Shown here: one piece after another, positions 11,232 to 22,355 of the stretch
Layout: each line of letters opens with the position of its first letter
Numbering within the stretch: position 1 is the stretch's first letter
Notes under the pieces: generated by a model
Told to the model about the DNA's origin: nothing
What the model saw: only the letters and a program-made list of their open reading frames with translations
The model's database searches: none
Program-made: the position numbers and the translations under genes
Assembly: GCA_037576215.1 (NCBI GenBank)
Contig: JBANDB010000001.1
Location: forward strand, 992,001-1,056,000
Direction: 5' to 3'
DNA length: 64,000 bases
Origin: Armillaria gallica
Taxonomy: Eukaryota; Basidiomycota; Agaricomycetes; Agaricales; Physalacriaceae

Positions 11232-11682
11232 ATGTCCAGCCTGCAAGGCTACGTCGATAGTACGCCTTTCCTTTCCTTCATCGTCGGAATCCCACTGATA
11301 TATACCTCTAGGACGTGTACTCCTGATCTTGCAAGATGGTCGCGCTATTGTGGTCGGTTTTCTTCAGCCAATAGAGCCTTTATACCGCTCAACGCGTTTT
11401 GAACAGGGAGTAATGGCAGGCTACGACCAGAAATCAAACGTCGTCCTCTCGGACTCAAAGGAACGGGTATATAGTATGGAAGAGGGCGTAGAAGAGGTAC
11501 CGCTCGGTCTGTATCTCGTGAAAGGGGACATGATGTGCGTATATGTGGTTTTTGTTTTCGTATCCACCATGATAACGACGATTTTGGGTAGCATCCTCGT
11601 TGGCGAGATCGATGAAGCTGTCGACGAGGCCGTTGATCTCTCAACGATACGTGCAGAACCGTTACCACCCATACGATACTAA
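11232..11682 (+). CDS. LSM8: U6 snRNA-associated Sm-like protein LSm8
   Basis: Four exons. MSSLQGYVD joins RRVLLILQDGRAIV, then GVMAGYDQKSNVVLSDSKER and VEEVPLGLYLVKGDM, then VGEIDEAVD and DLSTIRAEPLPPIRY, ending taa at 11680-11682. Introns begin gtacgcc, gtcggtt and gtgcgta. The Sm1 motif (DGR-x-I-V-G-x-x-x-GYDQ), the Sm2 motif (LGLYLVKGD) and the C-terminal GEID-x-x-x-D-x-x-x-DL-x-x-IRAEPL are diagnostic of LSm8 rather than LSm1. At about 95 residues it has the usual length. LSm8 closes the nuclear LSm2-8 ring on the U6 snRNA 3' end for pre-mRNA splicing. A telobox-like element sits just upstream. Confidence 0.93.
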
Positions 11683-12678
11683 AAGGTCTATATGCACCAT
11701 CACTCATCACTCGGCGTCTTCCCTATCATTGCTCGTCGGTACCAACGAACGATATACCTGGACGGATATATTGGCTTCCTTCCATACCGCCGCCTTTTGC
11801 AAGCTTGAAGGTCATTCCATACGTGTGGCATACCCGCGTCATATGGTCCCATTTTCATTGTAGTCCCGGATGAGTCCAGGATAAAGAAAAAATCTTGTAT
11901 TAGGTACGCCAGCGAAATCAGTACATAATTCTCAAGTTCGTGAAAAACGAAAGAAAAAAAATGGTAAGAGAGCGACCATCAGACGCAGGCTCGCGACTGC
12001 GAACGGAAGCTGTCGAGACGGAGGTCATAGCCAAAAAGGAAAGAAGAGCTGGCATCGGCAATCGATAAATGGGTTTCCCTCTCCGCTGCGATGTTGTAAG
12101 GACGACACTGTCTCGTCGATTGGCTTGATATAAAGTCGACGGGTAGCGGTGATGGTGTTGCAAGCCCAGCGTGGCTGCTGCTCGATGTAGCCTTGACGGT
12201 CGTCTTGCCAGAAGCCTGGACCCCTTGAGCTGCGGCGCTCATCTACGTGTATTCGTTGCATGTAGTGGCAACATACAAACGGCGAAGGAGACATCTGAGT
12301 GATGCCACGAAGTCTTCAGTCGATTGGCGTTGTTCATTGTCGTGTCTGTCCCATCCGACGATACATCCCTCCGACAAGGCGTCCGAACGTTTAGACAGTC
12401 ACCAGTGAATGTTGCGATACATGCTGCTATCTGGAAGAAGCATTTTGGGCCAGGAGTGGCAGATGTTAACTTTACTCGCGACGGCTTTGGGGCATGTCCC
12501 GCAGACTGGCTAGGAAGAGAACGTTTGCACTGGACGTAGGGGAGTCCGTGGTCGTTCGTCGTTCGATGGCCTTCGTTGCGCACATCATGTTCTAATCTTG
12601 AATTCTGTATCAAGCAGCTCCAATCATGAGATGAAATGACAGAGCTCACCGTATGAGGAGGGTCCCAGTCTTCGCTCA
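11683..12678. other. Stretch without a supported gene
   Basis: A minus-strand frame starting MMSEDWDPPHT at 12682 recalled the start of MBF1, but no helix-turn-helix sequence follows, so it was not called. Overlapping minus frames at 11918-12294 (one beginning MSAAAQGVQASGKTTVK) could belong to a small gene. No family was recognised. Confidence 0.4.
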
Positions 12679-13316
12679 TCATTCATGACAGCGACAGCGA
12701 CGGTGCCAGGGTTGAATAAGGACACGATCATCAACATGGAAGTCCCCCAATTTCTGACACGATTTTCCGTCCTTTACGGTCGCATGTAGGTAAGGGTTGC
12801 TCCGTGTCGTAGCCTGCCTTTTCCGCGAAGTCGAACCCGACTTTCCAAGCTTCGTGAACAGAAGTCCCTCTTCGAATGGTTTCAACAAGCCTCTGTCAAT
12901 CAAGCACTACAAAAGTAAGCATAAATCTATGACCAGCTGGAAATCATGCACCGTGATAGCGTCGAATACCCAGTTCTGGCATATCCAGCTGGGCTCATCC
13001 TGTACGACGGTAACCTGACGCAGTATCTCGTCCAGCGCCAACCGCCTAGGTTCTTGTCCAGTTTCCCAACCAGCTGCACGCCTTGCACGCGAATTGTGCG
13101 ATTCTGCACCCTTTGCATCTCGTATTTCCATATTTCTTTCTTGGACGTCGGATCTATCACGTTCAGCGAATGATATTGGTACGATTCCTCTGCGGTAACA
13201 TCCTTTGAATTCTTGGGTGACAATAACAGGCAGGAATGGAACTTGGTGTCTGTCGGCCGCTTGCGGTGCCGTACAAGATAGGCAATATAGAGACGATTTT
13301 TGTTGGCGGTGAACAT
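12679..13316 (-). CDS. Agaricomycete small-protein family gene, frameshifted
   Basis: From an ATG at 13314-13316 the frame reads NKNRLYIAYLVRH, HSCLLLSPKNS, EIWKYEMQRVQ and VQLVGKLDKN. A different frame then takes over with LALDEILRQVTVVQDEPSWI and CQNWVFDAIT. A 45-nt intron (gtgcat to tgtag) leads to CLIDRGLLKPFEEGLL and a stop at 12679. I recall the pattern RLYIAL, then a WxYE-type strand, then VPVVQxDPxWxCRxWV from many uncharacterised Agaricomycete proteins; function is unknown. The two halves are one base out of phase near 13040-13055, with no usable splice sites between them. The gene is therefore either a recent pseudogene or carries a sequence error. The C-terminal tail after EEGLL is not conserved to my knowledge. 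Confidence 0.55.
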
Positions 13317-13982
13317 GGTGTCCGGGACGGAGGGACATTCGGACCGAGCAGCCGAGCGGCATTTGTGCAAATCATTTTTAATCTCCGCTTGAAATAATCT
13401 CTCTCCCATGGTACGCGCTCGTTCCCAGTGTCGAAAATTGTTCGTTCATTACCATGACCACAGATTATTCCAGTTCGCTGCTTCTCATGCGGCAAGGTTA
13501 TTGGCGATAAATGGAACGACTATCTGAAGCTCCTCTCCAACGACAAAACCGAAGGGTTGGTATATTTCGCGTTTTTCTTTTTTAGTTTGCTGAATAAAGC
13601 CTGCAGTGATGCTCTCGACGAGCTACAACTAAAAAGATATTGCTGTCGCAGGATGGTACTAACGCACATCGATTTGATTGAGAAATTGCTCCATTATAAT
13701 CGTGCGTTGCTCACTTCTTCCTGGATAACATTGTTGACATTTTACGCAGCTATGGAGAGGACGAGGGACAGGGCTCACTTCGTCCAGTAGTGATGAGGAA
13801 CGTTCAGTGTTTGTGTCGTAGTCAGCTGGCAATGCTATCTGCTGTGTATCGAATCAGCCTGAGAATTCCACAGCAAAAACGCGTATCCTTCATTTGGTCT
13901 CATTCACTCTCCATTCTCTTTCTGACGTTTATTCCTCCAAGACAGCTAAAATACGGTCTGGCCGCCTTTTAATACGCTCAGC
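13317..13982. other. Intergenic, no gene seen
   Basis: Only short frames in both directions, and some T-rich sequence near 13560-13580. It holds the upstream region of the 13-kb family gene and the 3' flank of the SDR. Confidence 0.5.
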
Positions 13983-14992
13983 TCAGGTCGCAAAGGGTAA
14001 CTGAAGACAATGCTTACCATCGACGAGGATATCAGCTCCAGTGATGTAACGACCAGCATATTTGCTGCAGAGCAAAACGATCGCGCCAGTCAGCTCTTCA
14101 GGTGCCCCAATCCTTCCCATTGGGTTTCTCTCGCACCAAATTCTCCTGCCCTCCGCCAAGCCCTCGCCTTCGTTAAGAACGGTGTCCATGTAGCCAGGGC
14201 TGATGCTATTCACACGGATCCCGTATTGGGCCCACTCGGCGGCAAGCGAGCGCCGCAGTTGCACGATGGCTCCTTTAGAGACATTATACGATACCTGCGG
14301 TTGCGGGAAGTTGACACTATGCGCAGAGATGGAAGCCGTGAAGAGTATACTGCCGCCCGTCTTCTGGTTGATCATCTGCCTATTGTCATAAAGAAAGATC
14401 AATTAGAGGGCCGACATATACACACTTCGCTACAGCCTGAGCGCAGATCCAGCTTCCGGTCGTGTTAATATCAATACGCGTTTCCACTCTGCAACGTCCA
14501 TGTCTATAGCGTGTGTTGTACCGACGACACCAGCGAAGCACAACAGTATGTCTACACTCCCTAGCTCAACTGCTGTCTCACTTACCGCCGCATTGACAGT
14601 CGCGTCATCCCGAACATCCACGATCTTGGTTATAATCTTAGCCCGAGGAAAGTCCTCTTGAAGCCGGGTGATCGCCTCCTTTCCTGAAGAGATCGAGGCT
14701 AAAACATCGAAAATTGATACGCCAGATGCTCCATGTTCGAGAAGAGCCCTGCATGCCGCCAGCCCAAGCACCCCGGACCCACCGGTAACTATATTATACC
14801 GGTTATTCTGAGGGGTTCAGCGGTTCCGCATGCATCCATACCTATCGCATTACCCTCGATGGCGAATCGCTGACATGCACGCTCTGACGATGTGGATCCA
14901 GAAAGTTGAAGCGGTGCAGTTAGGGGGTTCCTTGTATCGGAGAGAACCATTTGGGGGAGTATGCGACTGGATAGATCTTTCCGCTCGGTCAT
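13983..14992 (-). CDS. Classical short-chain dehydrogenase/reductase, one frameshift
   Basis: It starts MTERKDLSSRILPQMVL at 14992. An intron (about 14768-14821) joins to AIVTGGSGVLGLAACRALLE, the TGxxxGxG cofactor motif. Then come IVDVRDDATV, VDILLCFAGVVG and EWKRV. The expected DINTTGSWICAQAVAK follows only after a one-base frame change near 14470-14476. An intron then leads to QMINQKTGGSILFTASIS and VSYNVSKGAIVQLRRS (the Y-x-x-x-K pair), then GIRVNSISPGYM and ADILVDG. Catalytic Ser, Tyr and Lys are all present. The family includes fungal sugar-alcohol and L-xylulose/sorbose reductases; substrate is not determinable. The C-terminus after DG is unusual and may continue in an unrecognised exon. 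The missing base in the middle suggests a pseudogene or sequence error. Confidence 0.75.
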
Positions 14993-15877
14993 GGTGAGGA
15001 ATTTGCAAGTGGCGGGGATCTAGAAAGGCGTTGCTGTCTCGTTGGTGGTAGAGTTTTAAGGTTAGTGCTTTATCTGATGGCGAATGTTCTCTAAAATGGT
15101 ATCGTTATCGCCCATTACAGCTTGGATCGAGGCGTGAAAGCTACTTTACGTCTCTTTACGTGTATATCTGGGGTAAGGTTTGATTCCGCGAGGCTCGGCG
15201 TCTTTTGTCCAAGGGCTGCGGCGCACAGTGAATTTCTAACAGGTCTCCCAGAGGACCGACGGTCGTGCCTTTTTCCTTAATTAAGTAACGCCAACTACTG
15301 TTTATCGAGTGATAGGTGAGACTCCGACTCTTGACTTGGCGTTGTGGAATGAAAATGAGTCCAAGATCCTCAGGAAGCCGACGTCGGGTTGAATGCATTT
15401 CCTTCCTCACTACTGCGACAGGTCGGACATCATTCGAAATCATCCAGGCTTCTGACATAGGGTAGGTTGGGGCTGAGTTACTACTGAATTCAGCTTCTTC
15501 GAATTTTCCCTGTGGTTCCAAGTGACTGTGGTCTTTGATCGGCTCTACCCTGAGGCCTGTCGGTGACCTGTTTTCTCCATCGTCTCGTTGAAACAACTTT
15601 TGATTACGGGCCTACGCCCTTTTGCATAGGACCAAATCGGTTACTGCTTTGAGAGATCATGCCACTCCTGTGATCTCTCGCGCGAGCCAATCTTGCGTGC
15701 GCTCGGAGATCGGGGATGATCTCGGAAACTATACGACGTTGGAAATACATGTTTGTCCAATACCATGTGCGTAATGATTTCTTATAAGACAAAGGAGTCC
15801 GGCCGCTATTCAATTAAGGGGATCTCTCAGGTTTCTCGCTCTCTCTCTACCGCCCATTCTCCAGCTTTTATCTTAAG
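14993..15877. other. Intergenic between divergent SDR and hydrolase genes
   Basis: The 146-codon minus frame at 15156-15596 shows no recognised domain. A pyrimidine-rich tract (about 15838-15872) lies just before the hydrolase ATG, typical of fungal core promoters and leaders. Confidence 0.45.
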
Positions 15878-17137
15878 ATGCCTACGACCAAGATCAAGTC
15901 GAGTACTGGAAAGACCAAATTTAACTACACAATATCAACACCTTCATCTTCGTCAGCCAAGCATATCGACAAGACTCTACCAACCTTGTTGTTCATCCAT
16001 GCGGTTTACATTGGACAGCACATCTTCCAGCGTTAGTTGCCTGTTGCCTCTTTACTGCTTGGGCTAACGTTCACTTCAGGACAATTTGAGGATCCTCAAA
16101 TAAGAAGATTTAACTGCGTTGCACTGGATCTTAGAGTGCATGGTCATACAACGGGTGATCCCATTCCTGAAGGTTACGGTGCAAAGGAGGCAGCCGAAGA
16201 CATTGCAAAGTTCATGGTCATTAACTCGTTGTTTTAACGGGGCGTAACTGAACGGTGATGTTAAACAGGACGACATAAAATTGCCTGCTTGTCACATAGT
16301 GGGTCTTTCCATGGGTACCATCGCGGCAATCGGCCTCGCTGTCCACTACCCAAATAAAGTCGCATCTCTCTTTCTTGTGTCACCGCTCGGACTGGAAGAG
16401 GTACGCTCTTTGACGTGTTTAGGCCGTAGCTGAGATTAATCGCGTGCATAGCCGACAGATGTCGCCGATGGCCGACGGGAAATAGCTGAATACTGGAAGG
16501 AAGGTTTCAAGACGGGCCAGCCGGACATGGAGGTCCTCGCTGACGCGGTCTATGGTGCCCTACAACTAGCTTTCAGCAACAACCTCGACAGCTTAGCGAA
16601 TGCGTATGTACAGCGGCGCTTCCTATCCCATCGCGACTAACTGCGTTTCAGGCTTGTCGCTTTCACACTTGCTTTGGCTCTGAAGAACTGGGGACCCAAA
16701 CACTTTGATCAGTACGACAGAGCCACGGTCGAGTTTTTCAACGATCGAAAGGAGTACAGCAATGACGAACTATCTCGAATATGCGCGCCAGTCAAGTTGA
16801 TCCACTGCCTTGGGGATGTCGCGTACCCCAAGGAGTACACGGAAAAATTTATGCAACAGCTCAAGGATGCCGCAGTGACCGTTAGTCTTGCCACAATACC
16901 CGAGGCGCCACACTTTGGTCTTGCGACGCACGGGGATATGTGAGTAGCATTCGTTGTAGGCTACCGGGATGGCGGCTGATCCCTTTTTCCAGCGTTAACA
17001 GCATCCTCCATGATTTTATTATAGGGAGCTGCAGGACCTCTGTTCCACCAGCACCCCAAGAAGTTGTCTCTCCATGGGAGGTCGAGTTGGTGAAAGCTGG
17101 TTGGGATAAGGGTGGGAGTGACTCTGAAGACGATTGA
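15878..17137 (+). CDS. Alpha/beta-hydrolase fold protein
   Basis: Six exons. MPTTKIKSSTGKTKFNY leads to LPTLLFIHAVYIGQHIFQ (first strand and oxyanion region), then FEDPQIRRFNCVALDLRVHG, and after another intron CHIVGLSMGTIAAIGLAVHY with the G-x-S-x-G nucleophile elbow (GLSMG). SLFLVSPLGLEE follows, then a helical cap exon (REIAEYWKEGFKTG), VKLIHCLGDVAYPKEYT carrying the probable acid, and EAPHFGLATHGD carrying the histidine. It ends DKGGSDSEDD at 17137. All joins keep frame. Substrate is unknown; the sequence looks like the uncharacterised fungal hydrolase group with an acidic C-terminal tail. Confidence 0.85.
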
Positions 17138-20100
17138 AATCGGTTTTGCTAATCATATACCCTCTTTACTTTCAGGTCCAGACCGTTAATAATGTACAAT
17201 AGGATGTGCGCACGCTCTACGTTAGAGTTGGAATTTGAATTCACATACCCCTGGATAGGATTTGATTGCCTCGAACCTTTGGAGGGCGAGTTGGAAGTAC
17301 ATGAGTTCTACTCAACCATTGACGTGAGGGATGCCGTAACTTTTTGCGTTGCGATCTCTTCTTTCCGTTTGTTGGCAAAAAAGGAAGAACACTGAGGCGC
17401 CACTCAGACGGATCCGAGGACCAGCGGATGGGTTTGCAGTATTGAAGGTCTGGATGGCGAATTCAAGCTCTCAGTACATGCATAAAACCTCTTCGACACG
17501 CTTAGAGCCAGGAGGACTCCGTCTAGGAATAATGGACTTACTATCAATCTTGGTTTGTCAGTTTACCTTGTCGTTTCGATCTGAGCCAATTAATCGGGAG
17601 CACATTAATTTGTAGCTAAAGGCTCGCGGCAACGTCGCGGTGATCACGGTTTGATCTTAGATACTATGGGTAACACGACATGTACATGCTGTGGCGAAAG
17701 TGCCTGGTACCAGAGTGACTTCTTGGTTGCAACGGTCAATTGGATAACACGCCAGCGCCAATAGCAACTTCAAGCGCCCACGTTATTTGATTCTGACGAG
17801 ACCCATATTATGGTCACCAGATGGTCATTGGCGCTTGTGTTGCCACGGCGTGCTCACAGTTCTTCTCAGTACATCGGTAAGTACCAATTGTCAGATCATA
17901 ATCAGTACCTGGCGATAAATTTTTTGCTTCTAAGCAGCTCTCAAGTGGCTTCGAAAGTGTCATGACGCAGTCAGGAACGGATGTTTTCTCGGTTAATCGT
18001 TTACCCATCGAGTTCACCGTCACCCCAAACGGCTGGAGGTGAATTCTTAAAGTTACCAAATCGAATGGACCTACGACGTACGTTCCGGCGGGTCTCCGCT
18101 CAAGTAAGAGAATGACCGCTACAGTATTCGTGCCACCACGAATAGTACCTTGCTAGTGTTCTGCAAGGGAAAAGCATCATGTCACATCAAGTTCGCCCAT
18201 CAAAATGCGATACTTGTCAGGGGTGTTCTACCTATATTCGCAATTGAATACTGAAATGAATCGATCACCTTTCTAGACGCTATGATGGGAAGAGAAATTC
18301 TTTGATTATTAACTATCCCGATGGCTGTTTTTACTGGTATATTGACTTGGCGTCAGCGGGCCATCAGTGGCGACAAGGGTTTGACTGGACACCGCAGAAC
18401 CTCTGCAGGCTAATTACGCCCATCTGGAAGCTTTGACTCGGAAATTCGAAAGCTTGAAATTCGCGATTGAAATCGGACCTCGGATCGTTAACATTTGGTT
18501 CCGCTTCACGCGACGGGGACCTGGCGATCGATACTACGGCCCGGAATGCGGCTACAAGTGCAAATGTGATTTCCCATTAACTGGACTTCCTACAATCATT
18601 CTGGAGCCTTTAACTATGTCTCAAGAAGCGGATGCTTATCTGATGATAGGAGAATCAGTATCATCCACTGGTTCTGAAGGTCATTTGCTTCTGGATGGCT
18701 CTGATTGAAGAGTGCCCATCAAGCTGTCCCTTGGTCAGTCTTTCTCAGGCGGTCAGAGGAGCGGCGGTTATCCCCCGACCCTGAACAATATAATGGCCGA
18801 CTCCAGAATCGTTTCCAGAACCGCATGAGTGGCGTCTCTTTTTAGAGGGGCCTGTCCCTTTCAACATCGAACTTCTTCATTTCGCTTTCGGGTCTTAGTA
18901 TCGGTCTTCCTGAATCAGGCCTCATTTCTTACTTCTGTGCGTCAGATTATCCATGAGAAAGTTACTTCGGGCCGTTATCCTTTGAGGTTGAAGCGCTCTA
19001 CTGTCGAGTTTTCTCAGTCACCCGGCCCTGTCGTTTCCATCCACTTCGTAGCAGCTGTGCATGCGCCAGCTGGTTTGCGGTCGGTCAGCTACTCGGTATG
19101 TCGTTCTCATCGGGCCACTCGACATTTAGGGCTTCGCTTTCCAGCGCCCCAGTACTGAATTTGATATGCGGGAATCGTAACGGTAAAGCCGAAGAGCATT
19201 CCATTACTATCAGCATCTGATGATAACTCCCGGATGCTGGAACACAACTTCTAGCTTAATGTGAGCATTTTATTGCTATTTCGCCTTCTATATGCCGAAG
19301 GGGAGGCTCAGAGTCGTCGTTACCTGTGAAATTAATATGAATGATAGCCACATGGTCTCATCGCTTCGGGAGATATACGCGCAAGGCTCTCTGTGTTTGT
19401 AGTAATTACGGTCAGATATGATGACAAAACAAGTGCGCAATACTTATCGAAGTTCAAAATCATGTAAAATCAGGGAATATACTGCGTACTGTCACATAGG
19501 CGTAATCTTTTGAGGCGAGTGCCAGTGACCAGCTTCGTCTCTACAGAAGTGGCTGGCTCCTTGCTTACACGTGATCGTTCCTACTCCTTACGACAGAGAT
19601 CCAACATTCTTGTTCGACGGGTGCAAGCAGACTGTGCATACTAATAACCTACTTACTACTGATGTATAGTATTCAGGTTTAAAATGTTTAAAGTCAGATC
19701 CTGCCAATGTCATCGCGTACCTCCTAATATTGGCGCCCATGTTCATATTATAATTTTCTGGATAACTGCCGCATACTATCTCCGCGTCCACTGAGTTGTG
19801 AGTGAAATAGTATCTACAAAGAAGTGTGCCTCCATCACTCCACAAACTTAGTAAATATGGAAGCGCTTGCTGTTTCATAGGTTATTCTTCCGAATCTTCC
19901 GGATCCACCGGATAAGTCAATAAGAGATATTAAAGTCACACTGGAAGATTTCTCCAGCGTATTCCTGCAAAAAGTAGATAGGAAACTTGTAAGAAACAAG
20001 AGACGTTGAACAACCGGCGCAGGCACATGACCGTGACAGGATTTAAAGCCGTCGGAGTTCGACGGAGTTTCGCTTTTGTGATAACCCGGCTCAATCGGCG

Positions 20101-20711
20101 TGGCAGTTCAAGCATGACGCACCGGAGCCTTGGTAGATTATTCCTTCTTCAATTCGGATAGCCTGCATAAGATGATTGCCTTGGAATCCTTTGAACTATT
20201 TGGAAGCCTAGAAACTCCAGGACTCCGTTTCGGCACAAAACGGTCCTGGTTTACATGCAGATTCTCAACCTTTATCCTTCTTTTTCTTAACTCTAGGTCA
20301 TGGTTATTGGTCTCTGTCTGACCATGATATTATTCTTTGGACCTTTCCTTCGTCCTGAAAGCTGTGATATCGCGATACGAGATGGTATAGAACCTTCGAA
20401 TTCATCGGCGAGCTGTTTTTGCCTTTTTACCGTCTCTCATCATCAGCTTTCGTACGTAGCTCCACAACTTTCATCTTCCTCTCTGATCGCACGACCATCC
20501 ACCGCTAGCAGACTGACAGTATTACATCGATTGGGAGCTCATTCCCATATATGGAGTACTCACGACAAGAATCTTCGCTCTAGTCACTGCCAGCCATTTC
20601 ATATTTCGCGTTATGATCAGGTGCTTTATCTCCAAAAAATACGCAACCCTAACTACTGTGTGTTGGTTAGTACACCAATCAGACTCGCTCCACTCGTTAT
20701 CACGATCAGTG
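17138..20711. other. Gene-poor stretch
   Basis: No family was recognised in 3.6 kb. Candidate fragments are a Cys-bearing minus frame at 17814-18059 and a plus frame at 18433-18708 (with PECGYKCKCDFPLTG). Minus frames at 19588-20026, one starting MPAPVVQRLLFLTSFLSTFC, could be a signal peptide followed by a Cys-containing secreted protein. None could be assembled with confidence. Parts of 19.3-20.0 kb are AT-rich. Confidence 0.4.
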
Positions 20712-21959
20712 ATGTCTCCATCCTGGCCATACAATGGAAAGCTACGCAATGATTCCAGGATCAAAAAGATCTCCTCGCGCTACTCTCCAACTCAGGTTCT
20801 TCAATGGCTGACCTGCGTTGAATTTCCTGGTACATATTCTGAGGTTGACATCTCTTCAGGAGGGTTCACGGTGACGCTGGACAATCTTCATATCCTTACG
20901 CGTCTTTCTACCATCGCTTTTCCCATCGAGAACACGTCGTTGCATTAGTCAGTCGATTTTTCCCTTGTTTCTCAGTTCGCTCATACTATTAACGACATAA
21001 CAGTGGGACGGACTATATCATGGATATCTCTGCAGACAGCATCTTTCAACGATTGGTTGTAGAACGTAAGGGATCTTACTGTTTTGGCCTCAATGGACTG
21101 TTCTTAGATATGTTCAGGGGCCTCGGATACCGGTATGCGATTGCTTTCATTAGCGTGCTACAATGCCCAATCTTATCCCTATTTCTAGGGCTTATTCAGG
21201 CTCAGGGAAAATCAACGACCCTTGGCGCCACACGAAACTCCCAAGTACCTTTCGTTCGTACACATGGTGCTATTTGTTCAGCCCATAGATGACTCTAGTG
21301 AGACTTACCTCGTGGATGTCGGATGCGGCGGGAACGGCCCTTCTCGACCTATCTTGCTCTCCTGCGATCCACATAACGTCGTGATGGACGTTTCCCCTAC
21401 CGAAAAGCATCGTCTTACGAGAGACTCTCGGTCTCAGTCCAGTCTTGGTCAGTGTTGCCTCCCATGTCCTCTAGGAAGGTTTACCATAACGGGGCTTCGA
21501 ACTGGCAGATTCTGGATCTGAGGGAACAGAATGGCGCCTCGAGGTGCTGCAAGAGAAGGGGCCTGACTCTAAGTGGAAGATTGTTTATTCATTCCTTGAG
21601 GACGAGTTCTTTGAGACGGATTACACGGCTAGAACTTCGGAGTATCTATGTCGCCGGGGCGCTTCTTTGTGGACAATATTGTGTATGGACGGAATTTCTG
21701 GTTGACTGTGGATGAGGCTCGCCAGCTGGGTGCGAACGATAGTGACATGGATTCTTTCTTGACTCGCTACATTGGTAGGATTGGCATGAGAGGCGGTGTT
21801 ATTACGCGGCACATTGGCAGTGGCTCAGAGGTGATCAGGACAGGAACGACAGAGCTGGAACAGAGGGAGATCCTGAGAGAGCTGTGTGGCATAGATATTC
21901 CAACCGAGGATCTGGAAAATGTAACAGGAAAGTCCGCCGCTGTGACTTTGGGGTATTAG
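20712..21959 (+). CDS. Arylamine N-acetyltransferase, with probable frameshifts
   Basis: It starts MSPSWPYNGKLRNDSR and continues TQVLQWLTCVEFPG, TLDNLHILTRLSTIAFPIEN, then across an intron (donor gtcagtcg) IFQRLVVERKGSYCFGLNGL, LDMFRGLGYR, YLSFVHMVLFVQP and TYLVDVGCGGNGP. The catalytic triad is visible: Cys in GSYCF, His in FVHM, Asp in LVDVG. The C-terminal part reads WRLEVLQEKGPDSKWKIVYS, GRFFVDNIVYGRNFWLTVDE and ITRHIGSGSEVIRTG, ending at 21959. Two joins are out of phase. Near 21220, AYSGSGKIND and APHETPKYLSF differ by one base, avoidable only by a later acceptor that drops a conserved segment. Near 21640-21650 no splice rescue is evident. The enzyme acetylates arylamines or xenobiotics with acetyl-CoA; this copy may be inactive. 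Confidence 0.8.
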
Positions 21960-22016
21960 TTGTCTGTCTTAAGATACCGAAGTTACTGTCAGATCGTAGT
22001 GTTCTGATGCATCTTA

Positions 22017-22355
22017 ATGGCTATCATTCTCACCGGCCATGGGCGTAAGTGACATGATAGTCCCCGTTCTAGTGTCCGTTGTGATACAAAATACAAATAT
22101 ACAATAGGCAACCCCGCCCACACGCTCGTCTGGAAGTACGATTACTGTAAGTATTACGCCAATATGTGACCTGCAGACACCGGTCACTACTTTCTCTCCC
22201 TTGAGGGTATACCGGAACCCGACGAGGACTCATATTCACACGGCTATTCCTGGAAGGTCGTATTCTCGGTGATGGAAAACATTGTGCATTGGAATGACTT
22301 CTCCGTTACCGAGAGAATCATCACTCGTCTACGAAGAAATCAATTATCAGCATGA
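22017..22355 (+). CDS. Small hypothetical protein, 81 residues
   Basis: Three exons give MAIILTGHGRNPAHTLVWKY, then YTGHYFLSLEGIPEPDED, SWKVVFSVMENIVHW and TERIITRLRRNQLSA, stopping at 22353-22355. Introns are 22045-22107 (gtaagtg to aatag) and 22147-22176 (gtaagta to tgcag). The second is only 30 nt, short even for fungi, but without it the frame stops at once. There is no signal peptide or recognised family. It begins 57 bp after the N-acetyltransferase stop, and its stop overlaps the 3' end of the convergent DUF6534 gene by 16 bp. Confidence 0.4.

Noticed and set aside
12239..12682. Minus frame starting MMSEDWD, recalling MBF1/coactivator start
   Set aside because: The rest of the frame and the neighbouring frames lack the MBF1 helix-turn-helix blocks, and no splicing recovers them.
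15156..15596. 146-codon minus frame as a gene
   Set aside because: No recognised motif and no supporting splice context upstream of the hydrolase gene.
21222..21521. Separate small gene inside the N-acetyltransferase
   Set aside because: It contains the conserved His and Asp segments of the same enzyme and is an exon of it.
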